A stretch of DNA of 64,000 nucleotides from Bacteroidaceae bacterium (GTDB lineage Bacteria > Bacteroidota > Bacteroidia > Bacteroidales > Bacteroidaceae). Below, piece by piece: positions 26,942-35,831 of the stretch (within the stretch, counting starts at the first letter, position 1; each line of letters opens with the position of its first letter). The notes under the pieces are model-generated. The model saw nothing but the letters and a program-made list of their open reading frames with translations, searched no databases and had not been told where the DNA came from. The stretch covers positions 1 to 64,000 of the forward strand of contig JAFROT010000034.1 in the NCBI GenBank assembly GCA_017429525.1. The letters run 5' to 3'. The position numbers and the translations under genes were made by a program.

Positions 26942-29900
26942 TTAGTTGAAGATGTAGCGTACACCGATGCTTGCGTACCAGCACTGACCGATATTGCCTC
27001 GATAGGGAATGAAGGTCTTGGTGTCTCTGTTGACAGCTGAAGGGGTAGAGAATACGGGATAGCCCTCGGCATCGGTGGTCTCATACTTGAGTATGCGGCC
27101 GCTGTTGAGTGCGGGGTTCATGTATTTGCTTACGCCCCATGAGGAGTTGAAGAGGTTGAGCACGTTCTTGACGTCGAAGCCGAGCTGGAGGGTGTTCTTG
27201 GTCTTACCGGCCTTGACGGTGAAGTCGTGCTTGTAGCCGATGTCTACGCGGTGTACCCAGGGGCTATACACGCTGTAGCCTTCGGCATACTCGCCCTGGT
27301 GCTTGCTCAGGTAGGAGTCGGCATGTACGAAATCCATGAATCGTGTCTGGTCGTTGAGCGAGGCGAAGCGGAACTGCCCGCTCTGCACTTCCTGGTCGGT
27401 AGGAATGTAGAGCGCATCGTAGCTGTAGCCGTCGCCGTTCATGTCGTTGACCATGAGGTAGGATTCATTGTAGCCTCCGCGCCAAGTCTCGTAGAAGATG
27501 CTGTAGTGGTTGCCGCTCTTGTCGTGCAGCGTAGCGCTGGCGATGAAACGGTCGGGGGTGACGTATTCCGAATTGTGGAGGTGCAGGTTGTTCGGTCCGA
27601 AGGCGTTGGGCACATAGGTGAAGGCGCTCTCGGCATTGGAGCCGGGCAGACCGGTGAGCTCCTTACGCACGGTGTGAGTGTAGGCAGCCATGAGGCTCAT
27701 CCACTTCGTGGGCTCTGCGTTCAGGGTGATATTGGTCATCCAGTGGTAGCCTTTGTGGGTATTCTCCAACACAAAAGCCTTGTTGCCTGTGCGGAAATCG
27801 CTGGGATAGATAGCACGGCTGTCGGCTCCGTTCCATCGTGCGAATCCCTCGACGGGCATAATGCTCCAGTCGGTGAGGGTGACGGCATTGATGGTCTTCT
27901 CAAACAGACCTTCTACGCTCACGGTGAAGGGGAAGCTGACGGGCAGCTGATAGTCGAGTGCGAGTGTGGTCTTCCATACGGAATGCATCTTGAAGTTCTT
28001 GTCTACGCCCTGGATGGTGCTGGGTACCACGCCGTCCTCGGGACGTACGGTCTGCGGGAATCCCATGGCAGCCAGCTTCTGCTGGAGTGCAGCTGTGGTG
28101 GCCTGTCCCTTATCGTTGGTGACCAGTCCGCCGGCGAATTGGTTCATCACGGCTGCCATGTCGGCATAGTTCTCCTTGACGGCATCGGGCAGGTTCTTGT
28201 AGGAAGTGCTTGCGCCGAGATAGGCCTGGTATTGCAGCATACCGCCGTTCGTAGGCATATTGGTGAAGAATACGAGGGGGAGACGGCCAGAGAAGATGCC
28301 TGTACCTCCGCGGAGCTTGAGGCTGTTGTTGCCGAACGCATCCCACGTGAATCCCACGCGAGGCGAGAAGATGATGTTGGCCGACGGCCACTTACCGGTA
28401 TCGATATAGCGGTTGTTGCCGTTCCTGTCAGGGTAGCCGACCTTCTGTATAGCCGCGTTGGTCATGAGGTCTTTGTTGTTGAAGATGAGGTCGTCGATGC
28501 GCAGGCCGTAAGTGAGTTTGAAGCGGTCGGTGATGTTCCAGTCGTCTTGGGCATAGATGCCGAGCTTGTTGTAGCGGACGCGTGAGGCGGGCTTGCTCTC
28601 GCCGTCGTATCCGTAGGTCATGCAAACCACGTCGGGGGTGACGCCGTCCATGAAGTCTTCAATGCTCTTGTAGCGGTAATAGCCCGAACCGAATCGCATG
28701 TATTGGTTGTCGTCCATCTGGTATTCGTAGCTCAGACCGGCCATGATCTTATGGCTGCCTAAGTAGAAGTTCACGTCGTCCTTGACGTTGACCGAAGTGG
28801 AGTGCACGGCATTGTTCCATGTGAAGAGCTCGTAGCCCAGGCTCATGTATTGTGCATTGTTTCCGGTGCCGTCTTGGATGTCGATGAAGGGGAATTCACT
28901 TGAGTTGCTCGAGCGGATGTCGTCTTTCTTGGCAAAGGCTACAAGCAGCTGGTTGGAGATGTTGTCGGTGAGTCGGCTGTTCAGGTCGAGTGAAGCCGAG
29001 TGGACGAGGTTGTCCATGCCGTACATGGAATTGGCGAAGACCATGGAGTATTGCGACGAGCGTCCGTAGGGCGACACAGGTCCTCCGTTCATGGAAGTGG
29101 CGCTGGGCGTGTTCCAGAATCTGTTCTTGGTATAGTTGTAGCGTGCGGCCAGGTGGTGGCGGTCGGTGATGTTCCAGTCGATGCGTGCCAGCACCTTGTA
29201 GTTGTTCTCGTCGGCGGGGAAGTTGGTGTAAGAACCGGTGTCATAGCCGTAGCGTGAACGCACGAAGTCAGAGACGCGCTGCATGTCGTCTTTACTTGTG
29301 CGGGAGATGTAGTTGTCAGGGTCGGCCACGCCGTCATCCGATGCGCGCCAGCGGTTGGCAACAGTAGGCTTCTTCACCACCTCGCCGTTGACGAAGAAGA
29401 AGAGCTTGTCCTTGATGATGGGGCCGCCGAAGGTGAAGCCGTAGGTGGTGGTGCGGTCCTTGTCGCGTGCGGTGGCAATCTGCTCGTGATCCACGGCGCT
29501 GCCTCGCATGTTCTCGTTGCGGTGATAGACGTAGGCCGAGCCCTTGAACGTGTTGGTACCGCTCTTGGTGATGGCGTTGATGCCGCCGCCGATAAAGTTG
29601 GTCTGGCGCACATCGTAGGGCGATACTACGACTTGCAGTTCCTCGATGGCATCAAGGCTGATGGGGTTGTCGCCTCCGGGCAGCTTGTCAGTGAGGCCGA
29701 AGTCGTTGTTGAAGTTGGCACCGTCGACGGTGAAATTGGCCATCTTGCCGTTGCTGCCGGCGAAGCTCATGCCATTGCCGCCGTAGGGCGAGAGGCGTGT
29801 GATGTCGGTGATGGAGCGGCTGATGGTGGGCATGTTCATCAGCTGGTCGTTGCTGATGTTGGTAGAGGCACCCGTGCGCTCGGCCGAGAACTTCGTAGCC

Positions 29901-30274
29901 TTCTCGGTGATGACCACCTCAGAGAGCTCGCTGGCATTCTCCTCGAGCCATACGGTGAGGTTGTACGTCTCGCCCAGCACGAGTTGGATGTTGCTGAGCC
30001 TCTTCGGCTGGAAACCGATGTAGGACACCGTGACGGCGTAGGGACCGCCTGGGCGCATGCCTTGGAGGTTGAATCGTCCGTCGGTGTTGGTCACTGCCTG
30101 GTAGCGCGTGCCCGAGGGCTCGTGTACCACCTGAACGTTGGCGCCGATGACGCTTTCGCCCTTGGCATTGTCGAGCGTCACGCGGCCGCTCATGCCCGAC
30201 GTCGTCACCTGAGCCACAGCACTGGCACACGCCAGCACCACGGCTGCCATCAGGAAGAAAATTCGTTTCTGCAT
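26942..30274 (-). CDS. Oar-type TonB-dependent outer membrane receptor
   Basis: 1110 residues. A signal peptide (cleaved near AQVTTS) is followed by a carboxypeptidase-regulatory-like beta-sandwich (about 28-115: SGRVTLDNAKGESVIGANVQV, GRFNLQGMRPGGPYAVTVSYIGF). A TonB-dependent plug follows (about 120-260: DQLMNMPTISRSITDITRLSP, FTVDGANFNNDFGL, NAITKSGTNTFKG), then a large barrel ending in an aromatic C-terminal residue pattern (GVRYIFN). The Oar-like group differs from SusC and includes receptors for peptides or other ligands. It is first in a likely operon with the BACON/OB-fold lipoprotein; ligand import is inferred, not shown. Confidence 0.92.
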   Translation of the reverse strand: MQKRIFFLMAAVVLACASAVAQVTTSGMSGRVTLDNAKGESVIGANVQVVHEPSGTRYQAVTNTDGRFNLQGMRPGGPYAVTVSYIGFQPKRLSNIQLVLGETYNLTVWLEENASELSEVVITEKATKFSAERTGASTNISNDQLMNMPTISRSITDITRLSPYGGNGMSFAGSNGKMANFTVDGANFNNDFGLTDKLPGGDNPISLDAIEELQVVVSPYDVRQTNFIGGGINAITKSGTNTFKGSAYVYHRNENMRGSAVDHEQIATARDKDRTTTYGFTFGGPIIKDKLFFFVNGEVVKKPTVANRWRASDDGVADPDNYISRTSKDDMQRVSDFVRSRYGYDTGSYTNFPADENNYKVLARIDWNITDRHHLAARYNYTKNRFWNTPSATSMNGGPVSPYGRSSQYSMVFANSMYGMDNLVHSASLDLNSRLTDNISNQLLVAFAKKDDIRSSNSSEFPFIDIQDGTGNNAQYMSLGYELFTWNNAVHSTSVNVKDDVNFYLGSHKIMAGLSYEYQMDDNQYMRFGSGYYRYKSIEDFMDGVTPDVVCMTYGYDGESKPASRVRYNKLGIYAQDDWNITDRFKLTYGLRIDDLIFNNKDLMTNAAIQKVGYPDRNGNNRYIDTGKWPSANIIFSPRVGFTWDAFGNNSLKLRGGTGIFSGRLPLVFFTNMPTNGGMLQYQAYLGASTSYKNLPDAVKENYADMAAVMNQFAGGLVTNDKGQATTAALQQKLAAMGFPQTVRPEDGVVPSTIQGVDKNFKMHSVWKTTLALDYQLPVSFPFTVSVEGLFEKTINAVTLTDWSIMPVEGFARWNGADSRAIYPSDFRTGNKAFVLENTHKGYHWMTNITLNAEPTKWMSLMAAYTHTVRKELTGLPGSNAESAFTYVPNAFGPNNLHLHNSEYVTPDRFIASATLHDKSGNHYSIFYETWRGGYNESYLMVNDMNGDGYSYDALYIPTDQEVQSGQFRFASLNDQTRFMDFVHADSYLSKHQGEYAEGYSVYSPWVHRVDIGYKHDFTVKAGKTKNTLQLGFDVKNVLNLFNSSWGVSKYMNPALNSGRILKYETTDAEGYPVFSTPSAVNRDTKTFIPYRGNIGQCWYASIGVRYIFN

Positions 30275-30386
30275 AATGATGTGATAAGGGGTTAATGATT
30301 AGGAATTGTGTATAAAGATCTGATTTGAAGTCGTCTATGGGCTCGTCTGGAGCCTCGGTAAGTGTGAATATATGTTTTCTCGGAGG

Positions 30387-30394
30387 CAAAGATA
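30387..30394 (-). promoter_or_regulatory. -7 promoter box for the Oar-type receptor
   Basis: Reads TATCTTTG on the minus strand, about 110 bp before the ATG at 30274. The -33 element is not clear. Confidence 0.45.
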
Positions 30395-30448
30395 CATAAA
30401 AGAGTTCAAACTTTTTGTGCTTTCCGTGAATATTTTTAAAAAAAGGTT

Positions 30449-30456
30449 TACCTTTG
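30449..30456 (+). promoter_or_regulatory. -7 promoter box for the second DUF4837 gene
   Basis: TACCTTTG, about 24 bp before the ATG at 30480, leaving a very short leader. It is divergent from the box at 30387-30394. Confidence 0.5.
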
Positions 30457-30479
30457 TGCCCGCAAACATTGAACGCCTT

Positions 30480-31610
30480 ATGAATCGGATACTGAAACTG
30501 ATGACTGCGAAGCCAGCTCGACAGGTGTTGGCGGCCTCATGTGTGTTCCTGCTGGCGTGCATGGCCTGTACGTCGCGAGGAGGTGGCGACGGCGATGAGG
30601 TAGGGCACAAGCCTGCGTCGAAGGGACAGCCCTTCGAGATGGTCGTCATCATCCCCGAACAACTTTATGCGGGCGAGGTCAAGGACTCGCTCGACGAGGT
30701 GCTGCGCTGCTCCACGCCTGTGCTGCCGCAGCATGAGCCGCTGTTCCGCCTGAACATGGTGTGGAGCGACGGCAACCTGACGACGTGGCGGACCTTCCGT
30801 GAGCGTTTCGTCGTCGAATTGAATCGTCGTGCTGCGCGTCCCGACATCGGCGTGGCCCGCAATGCGATAGCCATTCCGCAGTTGGAGGTGAGGGTCGTGG
30901 CACGTTCTACACACGAGTTGGCCCTCCTGCTCGGGCAGCAGAAGGAGCGCCTGCGCGACCTCTTCGTGGAGCAAGAGCTCGACTACATGGCAGCCAACCT
31001 GCGGCGTAAGTACAGCCGATCGACGGCCGAGGCGCTGCAGGCACTGGCCAATCACACCATCTGCGTGCCTCCCGGCTTGAAAGCCTCGAAGCAAGCTAAG
31101 GATTTCCTCTGGACGGGAACCAACCTCAACGACCGCGACCAGAACTTCGTCTTCTACACCTATCCGTGGGATGGCCGTCCGCTCTCGTCCGAACAGTTCG
31201 TGCAGAAGCGCGACAGTGCGCTCCGTGCCAACATCCCCGGCTCACGGCCCGACCAGTGGATGCAGACATCGCGGATGCCAGCCGGTGCCGGCGCATCGCC
31301 AGGAGCAGATGGCGTGTCGGCGGATGAGGCTGCTTCCTCGTCAGTTCCAGCTTCTTCTGCTGCCAAATCAACGGCCTCTCGTCCGCTCATCCTTGCGCGC
31401 ACGCGTACCTTAAATGATTGCGTCGTCCAGGAAGTCCATGGGCTTTGGGAACTGCACAACGGAGCCCTCGGCGGCGCTTTCGTCTCGGTGGAGCGCATCG
31501 ACACGGCTGCCCAGCGCGTCCTCGTGACCGAAGGCTTCATCTATTCTCCCCATTCGCCCAAGCGCAACATTATGCGCGAGATGGAAGCCGCCCTCCGCAC
31601 CTTCGAGTAG
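30480..31610 (+). CDS. DUF4837 family lipoprotein, second copy
   Basis: 376 residues from the ATG at 30480. The frame is open further upstream, but the promoter box at 30449-30456 rules out earlier starts. The signal region ends in ACMACTS, a possible lipobox. The order of motifs copies the first DUF4837 gene (13434-14492): FEMVVIIPEQ, KDFLWTGTNLNDRDQNFVFYTYPW and HGLWELHNGALGGAFVSVERID, then VTEGFIYSPHSPKRNIMREME. Between the last two motif blocks there is about 30 residues of Ala/Ser/Gly-rich sequence (31270-31375) absent from the paralogue. Function unknown. Confidence 0.83.
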   Translation: MNRILKLMTAKPARQVLAASCVFLLACMACTSRGGGDGDEVGHKPASKGQPFEMVVIIPEQLYAGEVKDSLDEVLRCSTPVLPQHEPLFRLNMVWSDGNLTTWRTFRERFVVELNRRAARPDIGVARNAIAIPQLEVRVVARSTHELALLLGQQKERLRDLFVEQELDYMAANLRRKYSRSTAEALQALANHTICVPPGLKASKQAKDFLWTGTNLNDRDQNFVFYTYPWDGRPLSSEQFVQKRDSALRANIPGSRPDQWMQTSRMPAGAGASPGADGVSADEAASSSVPASSAAKSTASRPLILARTRTLNDCVVQEVHGLWELHNGALGGAFVSVERIDTAAQRVLVTEGFIYSPHSPKRNIMREMEAALRTFE

Positions 31611-31818
31611 TAGGCCTGCGAAGGCAGAAGGCGACGAATAGCCGCTCCGTCATCGTTCTTGACTTTGAATTTACGTTCAGAGTCGTAGCTCTCGTATCCG
31701 TTATCATTAGCCCTGCACTGCATCGGCCCAGTTCTCATATTCGTTAACGTTATCAAACCCTCTCGTTCTTGATATAGATTAATGCGACTGCACAAAAAAT
31801 AACTTTCTGTGCAATTTG

Positions 31819-31850
31819 TTTGGGGCTTTCACACTTTTGCCGTACCTTTG
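31819..31850 (+). promoter_or_regulatory. Promoter of the FadL-type porin
   Basis: TTTG at 31819-31822 and TACCTTTG at 31843-31850, 24 bp between starts. The leader to the ATG at 31901 is about 45 nt. Confidence 0.65.
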
Positions 31851-31900
31851 CCGGCGATTTACAACAGATTCATCACAGAATCGCACAAATCGAAAAGAAT

Positions 31901-33526
31901 ATGAAGAAAACAAAACTCTTTCTGTTGACCGCCCTCACGATGGCTTCGACCACCGCTTTTGCAGGCGGCTATCTGACCAACACAAACCAGAATGCAGCTT
32001 TCGGCCGTAATCTCTCGCAAGAAGCGATGATCGATGTCATGGCCACGTACGCGAACCCCGCCGGTGTCGGCTTCCTCGCTCCTGGCTGGCACTTCGCCTT
32101 CTCCAACCAGAGTGCGTTCCAGACGCGCACGGCAGAGTCGTGGTTCATTCACCCTGAGCAGGGCCCGTTCACCCAAGGCATCGTCAATGGCGTGCAGAAC
32201 ACTGCCGCAACGAAGAAATATAAAGGTACGGCCAAGGCACCCATCATTCCCTCTATCGACTTGGCCTACGTGCAGGACCGTTGGAGCCTCGCTTTCCACT
32301 TTGGCGTCGTAGGTGGTGGCGGTAAGTGTGAGTTCAAGGACGGCCTCGGCTCCTTTGAGAGTAAGGTGGCGCTGCTGCCCACGGTGATGAACGCTTTTGC
32401 CGGCGGTCAGGCTGCTACGGGCTACGCCATGGAGACTTATATGCGTGGCAAGCAGTACTACTTCGGCGGTCAGATCAACGGCTCGTACAAGGTGACCGAC
32501 AACCTGAACTTGGCCGTGGGACTGCGTGGCGTCTATGCTTCGAGCAACTACTATGGCTACGTTCGCAACATGCAAGTGGTGACACCGCAAGGTGCCCAGG
32601 TACCCGTGAAGGACGCCATGACGCCGATGATCACGCAGCTGGCACAGGCCGTGCCGCAGCTGGCTCCCGTGATGACGAATGTCGCTGGCGTGGCAGGCGA
32701 CGTCAACCTCAACTGCGATCAGAAAGGCTTCGGCCTGACGCCCATCATCGGCATCGACTGGCGCATCAACGACCACTGGAACGTGGCTGCCAAATATGAG
32801 TTCAAGACACGTATGCGCCTCGAGAACGAGAGCGGTGAGAGTGCCAGTGGTTCGGCCTTGGCTCAGCTCGACGAGTACGCCGATGGCAAGAAGGTGGCTG
32901 CCGACCTGCCCGCAATCCTCTACGTGGGTGCGCAGTACAGCCCCATTGAGAAGGTTCGCATCAATGCTGGCGGACACGTCTACTTCGACAAGCAGGCCAC
33001 GCAGTATGGCCATCGAGAGAAATACCTCGACGGTCCCACCTGGGAGATCACCGCAGGTGCCGAATATGACATCAACGACATCGTTACCGTTTCGGCCGGA
33101 TGGCAGACCACCAACTACGGCCTGGGCGACAACAGCCGCTATCTCTCCGACATGAGCTTCGTCTGCAACAGCAACAGCGTAGGCCTCGGCGCACGCTTCC
33201 ACGTGAGCAAGAAAGTGGCCCTCGACGTGTCCTACTTCAAGACACTCTATAAGCACTACGACAAGGCTCAGGCCGACTACAACGGCATCAAGGCCAACTT
33301 TGGAGGGCTGCTTACTGGCGTCAAGACGCAGGTTGAGAGCATCGCTCAGGATATTGTTGCTGAGGACATTGCAGCTGGTATCGACCCCACGATGGATCCC
33401 CGTATGGGCGTCTTCGCTCAGCTTAACAAAGCTGTTGAGGGTATCAGCGCAGCACAGACGCCAGGCCACGACCGTCTGCACCGCACCAACGACGTCTTCT
33501 GTGTCGGCGTCAGCGTCAGCTTCTGA
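31901..33526 (+). CDS. OmpP1/FadL/TodX family outer membrane transport protein
   Basis: 541 residues from the ATG at 31901, which starts a good signal peptide (MKKTKLFLLTALTMASTTAFAGGYL). The mature N-terminus NTNQNAAFGRNLSQEAMIDVMATYANPAGVGFL is the FadL hatch region (NPA motif). The rest has alternating beta strands and ends in FCVGVSVSF with a terminal Phe, as in outer membrane barrels. FadL-family channels take up long-chain fatty acids or other hydrophobic compounds; the substrate here is not known. A long loop (about residues 215-275) is Ala/Gln/Val-rich. Confidence 0.9.
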   Translation: MKKTKLFLLTALTMASTTAFAGGYLTNTNQNAAFGRNLSQEAMIDVMATYANPAGVGFLAPGWHFAFSNQSAFQTRTAESWFIHPEQGPFTQGIVNGVQNTAATKKYKGTAKAPIIPSIDLAYVQDRWSLAFHFGVVGGGGKCEFKDGLGSFESKVALLPTVMNAFAGGQAATGYAMETYMRGKQYYFGGQINGSYKVTDNLNLAVGLRGVYASSNYYGYVRNMQVVTPQGAQVPVKDAMTPMITQLAQAVPQLAPVMTNVAGVAGDVNLNCDQKGFGLTPIIGIDWRINDHWNVAAKYEFKTRMRLENESGESASGSALAQLDEYADGKKVAADLPAILYVGAQYSPIEKVRINAGGHVYFDKQATQYGHREKYLDGPTWEITAGAEYDINDIVTVSAGWQTTNYGLGDNSRYLSDMSFVCNSNSVGLGARFHVSKKVALDVSYFKTLYKHYDKAQADYNGIKANFGGLLTGVKTQVESIAQDIVAEDIAAGIDPTMDPRMGVFAQLNKAVEGISAAQTPGHDRLHRTNDVFCVGVSVSF

Positions 33527-33565
33527 CGTCTTCTCGGCCTTTCAAGTCCCCCCGAATCGCTATAG

Positions 33566-33602
33566 TCTCACATCTTTTTCGCAAAGATGTGAGATTTTTT
33601 TG
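33566..33602 (+). terminator. Rho-independent terminator after the FadL-type porin
   Basis: TCTCACATCTTT pairs with AAAGATGTGAGA around a short TTCGC loop and is followed by a run of T residues. Confidence 0.85.
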
Positions 33603-33622
33603 TCAGGCTCATCGAAAATGCT

Positions 33623-33630
33623 TACCTTTG
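33623..33630 (+). promoter_or_regulatory. -7 promoter box of menA
   Basis: TACCTTTG, about 23 bp before the ATG at 33653, immediately after the preceding terminator. Confidence 0.5.
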
Positions 33631-33652
33631 TGCACATTTAAAGAAACCCTAT

Positions 33653-34543
33653 ATGAAAAAACATTCGTTCAAAGATTGGGTGCTGGCTACGCGCCCTTGG
33701 TCGTTTCCCGCTTCGGCCATGCCCGTGATGGTCACGATAGCATGGGCGTGGGCCAAAGGTATTCAAGTGAATTGGTGGTTCGCCCTGTGGGCACTTGTCA
33801 ACATCATCTTCGTTCATGCCGCGGGCAACGTATGGAGCGACATCGCCGACTATCGCCGTGGCGTAGATGCCGAGGACACCTTTGGCGTCCATACTCTTGT
33901 AGATAAGCAGTTCACGGTGGAGGAATACCACCGTCTGTCGCTCATTCTCAATGCGATAGCTATTGTTGGTGGCCTCGCCCTCGTGGCGCTCACAGGCTGG
34001 CCGCTGCTCGTCATCGGCGCCATAGGTATCGCCCTTTCGCTGCTCTATCCTCGCCTGAAGTACATGGCCCTGGGCGACCTTGTCATCGCGCTGTGCTATG
34101 CCTTCCTGCCCATGACGGGAACGTCATTCATCGTCTCAGGCGCCATCCATTGGAACGTGCTGTGGCTGGCTGTGCCTGTAGGACTCATCACGGTGGCCAT
34201 TCTGCATGCCAACAACGTCCGCGACATCGAGACCGACAACCGTGCTGGCATCTCCACCTTCCCCATGTTCACCGGTCGCCGTTTCGGAGCGCGTCTGTAT
34301 GCCTTCGAGGTCCTCTTCCCCTTCGTGTGGCTGCTCGGTCTCATGGTTTTCGGCATTGAACCTTGGTGGTTGCTCATCGCTTTCGCAGCCCTGCCCGTGG
34401 CGTTCGGTAATGCCCGCACCATCCTCGATTATGAGCGAGGCGGCAAGGAATCGTATGCCAACCTCGACGAGCGCACGGCCAAGCTCCAGCTCCTTTTCAG
34501 CCTTCTCTTGACGATCGCTCTCGTGATTTCAAAGTTCTTCTGA
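33653..34543 (+). CDS. menA: 1,4-dihydroxy-2-naphthoate polyprenyltransferase MenA
   Basis: 296 residues with about eight membrane helices of the UbiA fold. The first Asp-rich motif NVWSDIADYRRGVD and the second NNVRDIETDNRAGI match the MenA subgroup, which attaches the prenyl tail to dihydroxynaphthoate in menaquinone synthesis. The N-terminal ATRPWSFPASAMPVM is also typical. It precedes the CPBP protease gene by about 90 bp. Confidence 0.92.
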   Translation: MKKHSFKDWVLATRPWSFPASAMPVMVTIAWAWAKGIQVNWWFALWALVNIIFVHAAGNVWSDIADYRRGVDAEDTFGVHTLVDKQFTVEEYHRLSLILNAIAIVGGLALVALTGWPLLVIGAIGIALSLLYPRLKYMALGDLVIALCYAFLPMTGTSFIVSGAIHWNVLWLAVPVGLITVAILHANNVRDIETDNRAGISTFPMFTGRRFGARLYAFEVLFPFVWLLGLMVFGIEPWWLLIAFAALPVAFGNARTILDYERGGKESYANLDERTAKLQLLFSLLLTIALVISKFF

Positions 34544-34631
34544 GGCTTACATCTATATTTTTATAATTGAATGAATCGCCTGTCAAACAATGTGTTGAAA
34601 AGGTGGAATCCGTTGTCGTAAAAAGGAATCT

Positions 34632-35348
34632 ATGAAGCGTCTAATATTCTCCGTGCTTCTCGCAGCCGTTTTCTGGTTTGTGATGTTTTTCCCGTTCTCT
34701 CCCTTCCCTATGGGGGATGGGGCAGGGGAGAGGCCTAACTTCTGGCTTCTGATGACCTGCGCCTCGCTCACGCTTACCACGCTCGCCATAGCCTTTGGAG
34801 GCTGGCCGCGCTTGCGTTTCGAAAGGCGCGAGTCGGCGGTTGGCGTAGGCTCACGTCTCGACTGGCGCGAGTTCGTGCTGGGCATTGCCATCGCCGTAGT
34901 GCTGTGGGGTGTCTTTTGGTTGGGCGACAAGTGTTCGCAGTGGCTCTTCGACTTTGCTCGTCCGCAGGTCGACCTCATCTACGGCATCAAGAGCGGCACA
35001 TCGCCTACGCTCATCGCGTTGCTGCTGCTTTTCGTCATCGGTCCGGGCGAGGAGATCTTCTGGCGAGGCTACGTACAGCGCAGTCTGTGCAATTATTTCA
35101 TGGAAGGACCTCAGCGGAAGCCGCTTGCCTTGGTTCGTCGCCACGCCCGTGATGCCGCCTTCGTCCTGGCTACAGCCGCCTACACCCTTATCCACGTCTC
35201 CTCGCTCAACTTCATGCTCGTGATGGCCGCCATGGTATGCGGCATCGCCTGGGGCGGCCTCTATCGCCTGTTCCCCCAGCACTTCACGGCCATCATCGTC
35301 AGCCACGCCCTATGGGACGCTGCAGCCTTCGTCTGGTTTCCCTTCTAG
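34632..35348 (+). CDS. CPBP family intramembrane metalloprotease
   Basis: 238 residues, several membrane helices. The ABI/CPBP motifs are present: GPGEEIFWRGYVQRSL (Glu-Glu and Arg), a His in AAYTLIHVSSLNF and SHALWDAAAF. Members cleave membrane-bound substrates or act in bacteriocin immunity. The segment FSPFPMGDGAGERP at about 22-35, between the first two membrane helices, is encoded by a GC-rich hairpin repeat (34697-34733). The 3' end overlaps the convergent HsdR-N gene by 39 bp. Confidence 0.87.
   Translation: MKRLIFSVLLAAVFWFVMFFPFSPFPMGDGAGERPNFWLLMTCASLTLTTLAIAFGGWPRLRFERRESAVGVGSRLDWREFVLGIAIAVVLWGVFWLGDKCSQWLFDFARPQVDLIYGIKSGTSPTLIALLLLFVIGPGEEIFWRGYVQRSLCNYFMEGPQRKPLALVRRHARDAAFVLATAAYTLIHVSSLNFMLVMAAMVCGIAWGGLYRLFPQHFTAIIVSHALWDAAAFVWFPF
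34697..34733. repeat. GC-rich hairpin repeat inside the CPBP gene
   Basis: CTCTCCCTTCCC pairs with the G-rich copy GGGGCAGGGGAGAG. It is the same type as the hairpin at the folD start and is read in frame. Confidence 0.55.
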
Positions 35349-35813
35349 TGATTGATAGTCAGGCACCTGTGGAAGAAAAACATAGGTGCCTGTTTCTTTG
35401 TTGAGGCGGCATACGATGTGCTTGAGGCCGTTGGAGATGATCATCCATTCCACGCGCAGCACGGTGTTGTAGCGCCACACCTGGTCGAACACCTTCTGCG
35501 TCAGCGCCACCGTGGGAGCCTTGTATTCGATGATCATCCGTGGCTGTCGGTCCAGTCCGTAGAGCACAGTGTCGCAGCGCCTCGACATCCCGTTCAGCGC
35601 TATCGCCACCTCGTTGCCCAGCAGGCCTGCAGGGTAACTTTTCTGCAGGATCAAGTAGGCCGTGAAATGTTGGCGCACCCACTCCTCGGGCGTCAGTCGG
35701 ACGTAGCGCCGCCGTAGTGGGTCGAGCACCATCGTGACGCCGTCCTCCTCCCGCAGTCGCAAGTCGGCCGCAGGAAGGTTCAGCGTAGGGTAGGAGGGAG
35801 CCTCATTCGTCAT
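35310..35813 (-). CDS. Type I restriction enzyme R N-terminal-domain protein (HsdR_N-like nuclease fold)
   Basis: 167 residues. It matches the small Bacteroidetes family with the HsdR N-terminal domain (PD-(D/E)XK fold): RCDTVLYGLDRQPRMIIEYKAP contains the Asp and the Glu-x-Lys expected for the nuclease core. No helicase or methylase genes are near, so it is a stand-alone protein, not a restriction system. Its 5' end (codons for MTNEA) lies in a heptamer tract shared with the greA stop codon, and its 3' end overlaps the convergent CPBP gene. It is downstream of greA, probably in one transcript. Function unknown. Confidence 0.82.
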   Translation of the reverse strand: MTNEAPSYPTLNLPAADLRLREEDGVTMVLDPLRRRYVRLTPEEWVRQHFTAYLILQKSYPAGLLGNEVAIALNGMSRRCDTVLYGLDRQPRMIIEYKAPTVALTQKVFDQVWRYNTVLRVEWMIISNGLKHIVCRLNKETGTYVFLPQVPDYQSLEGKPDEGCSVP

Positions 35814-35831
35814 TCGTCACTCGTCATTCCA
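35804..35831. repeat. Heptamer tract across the greA stop and the next start codon
   Basis: Four 7-mers: CATTCGT, CATTCGT, CACTCGT, CATTCCA. They contain the ATG of the HsdR-N gene (35811-35813) and the TGA of greA (35824-35826), both on the minus strand. Confidence 0.7.

Noticed and set aside
31859-33481. 540-codon minus-strand frame opposite the FadL-type porin
   Set aside because: Shadow of the real gene; no signal, no domain, His/Val/Asp-rich composition typical of antisense translation.
35310-35813. Part of a type I restriction-modification system
   Set aside because: Only the HsdR N-terminal fold is present, with no helicase, specificity or methylase gene nearby.
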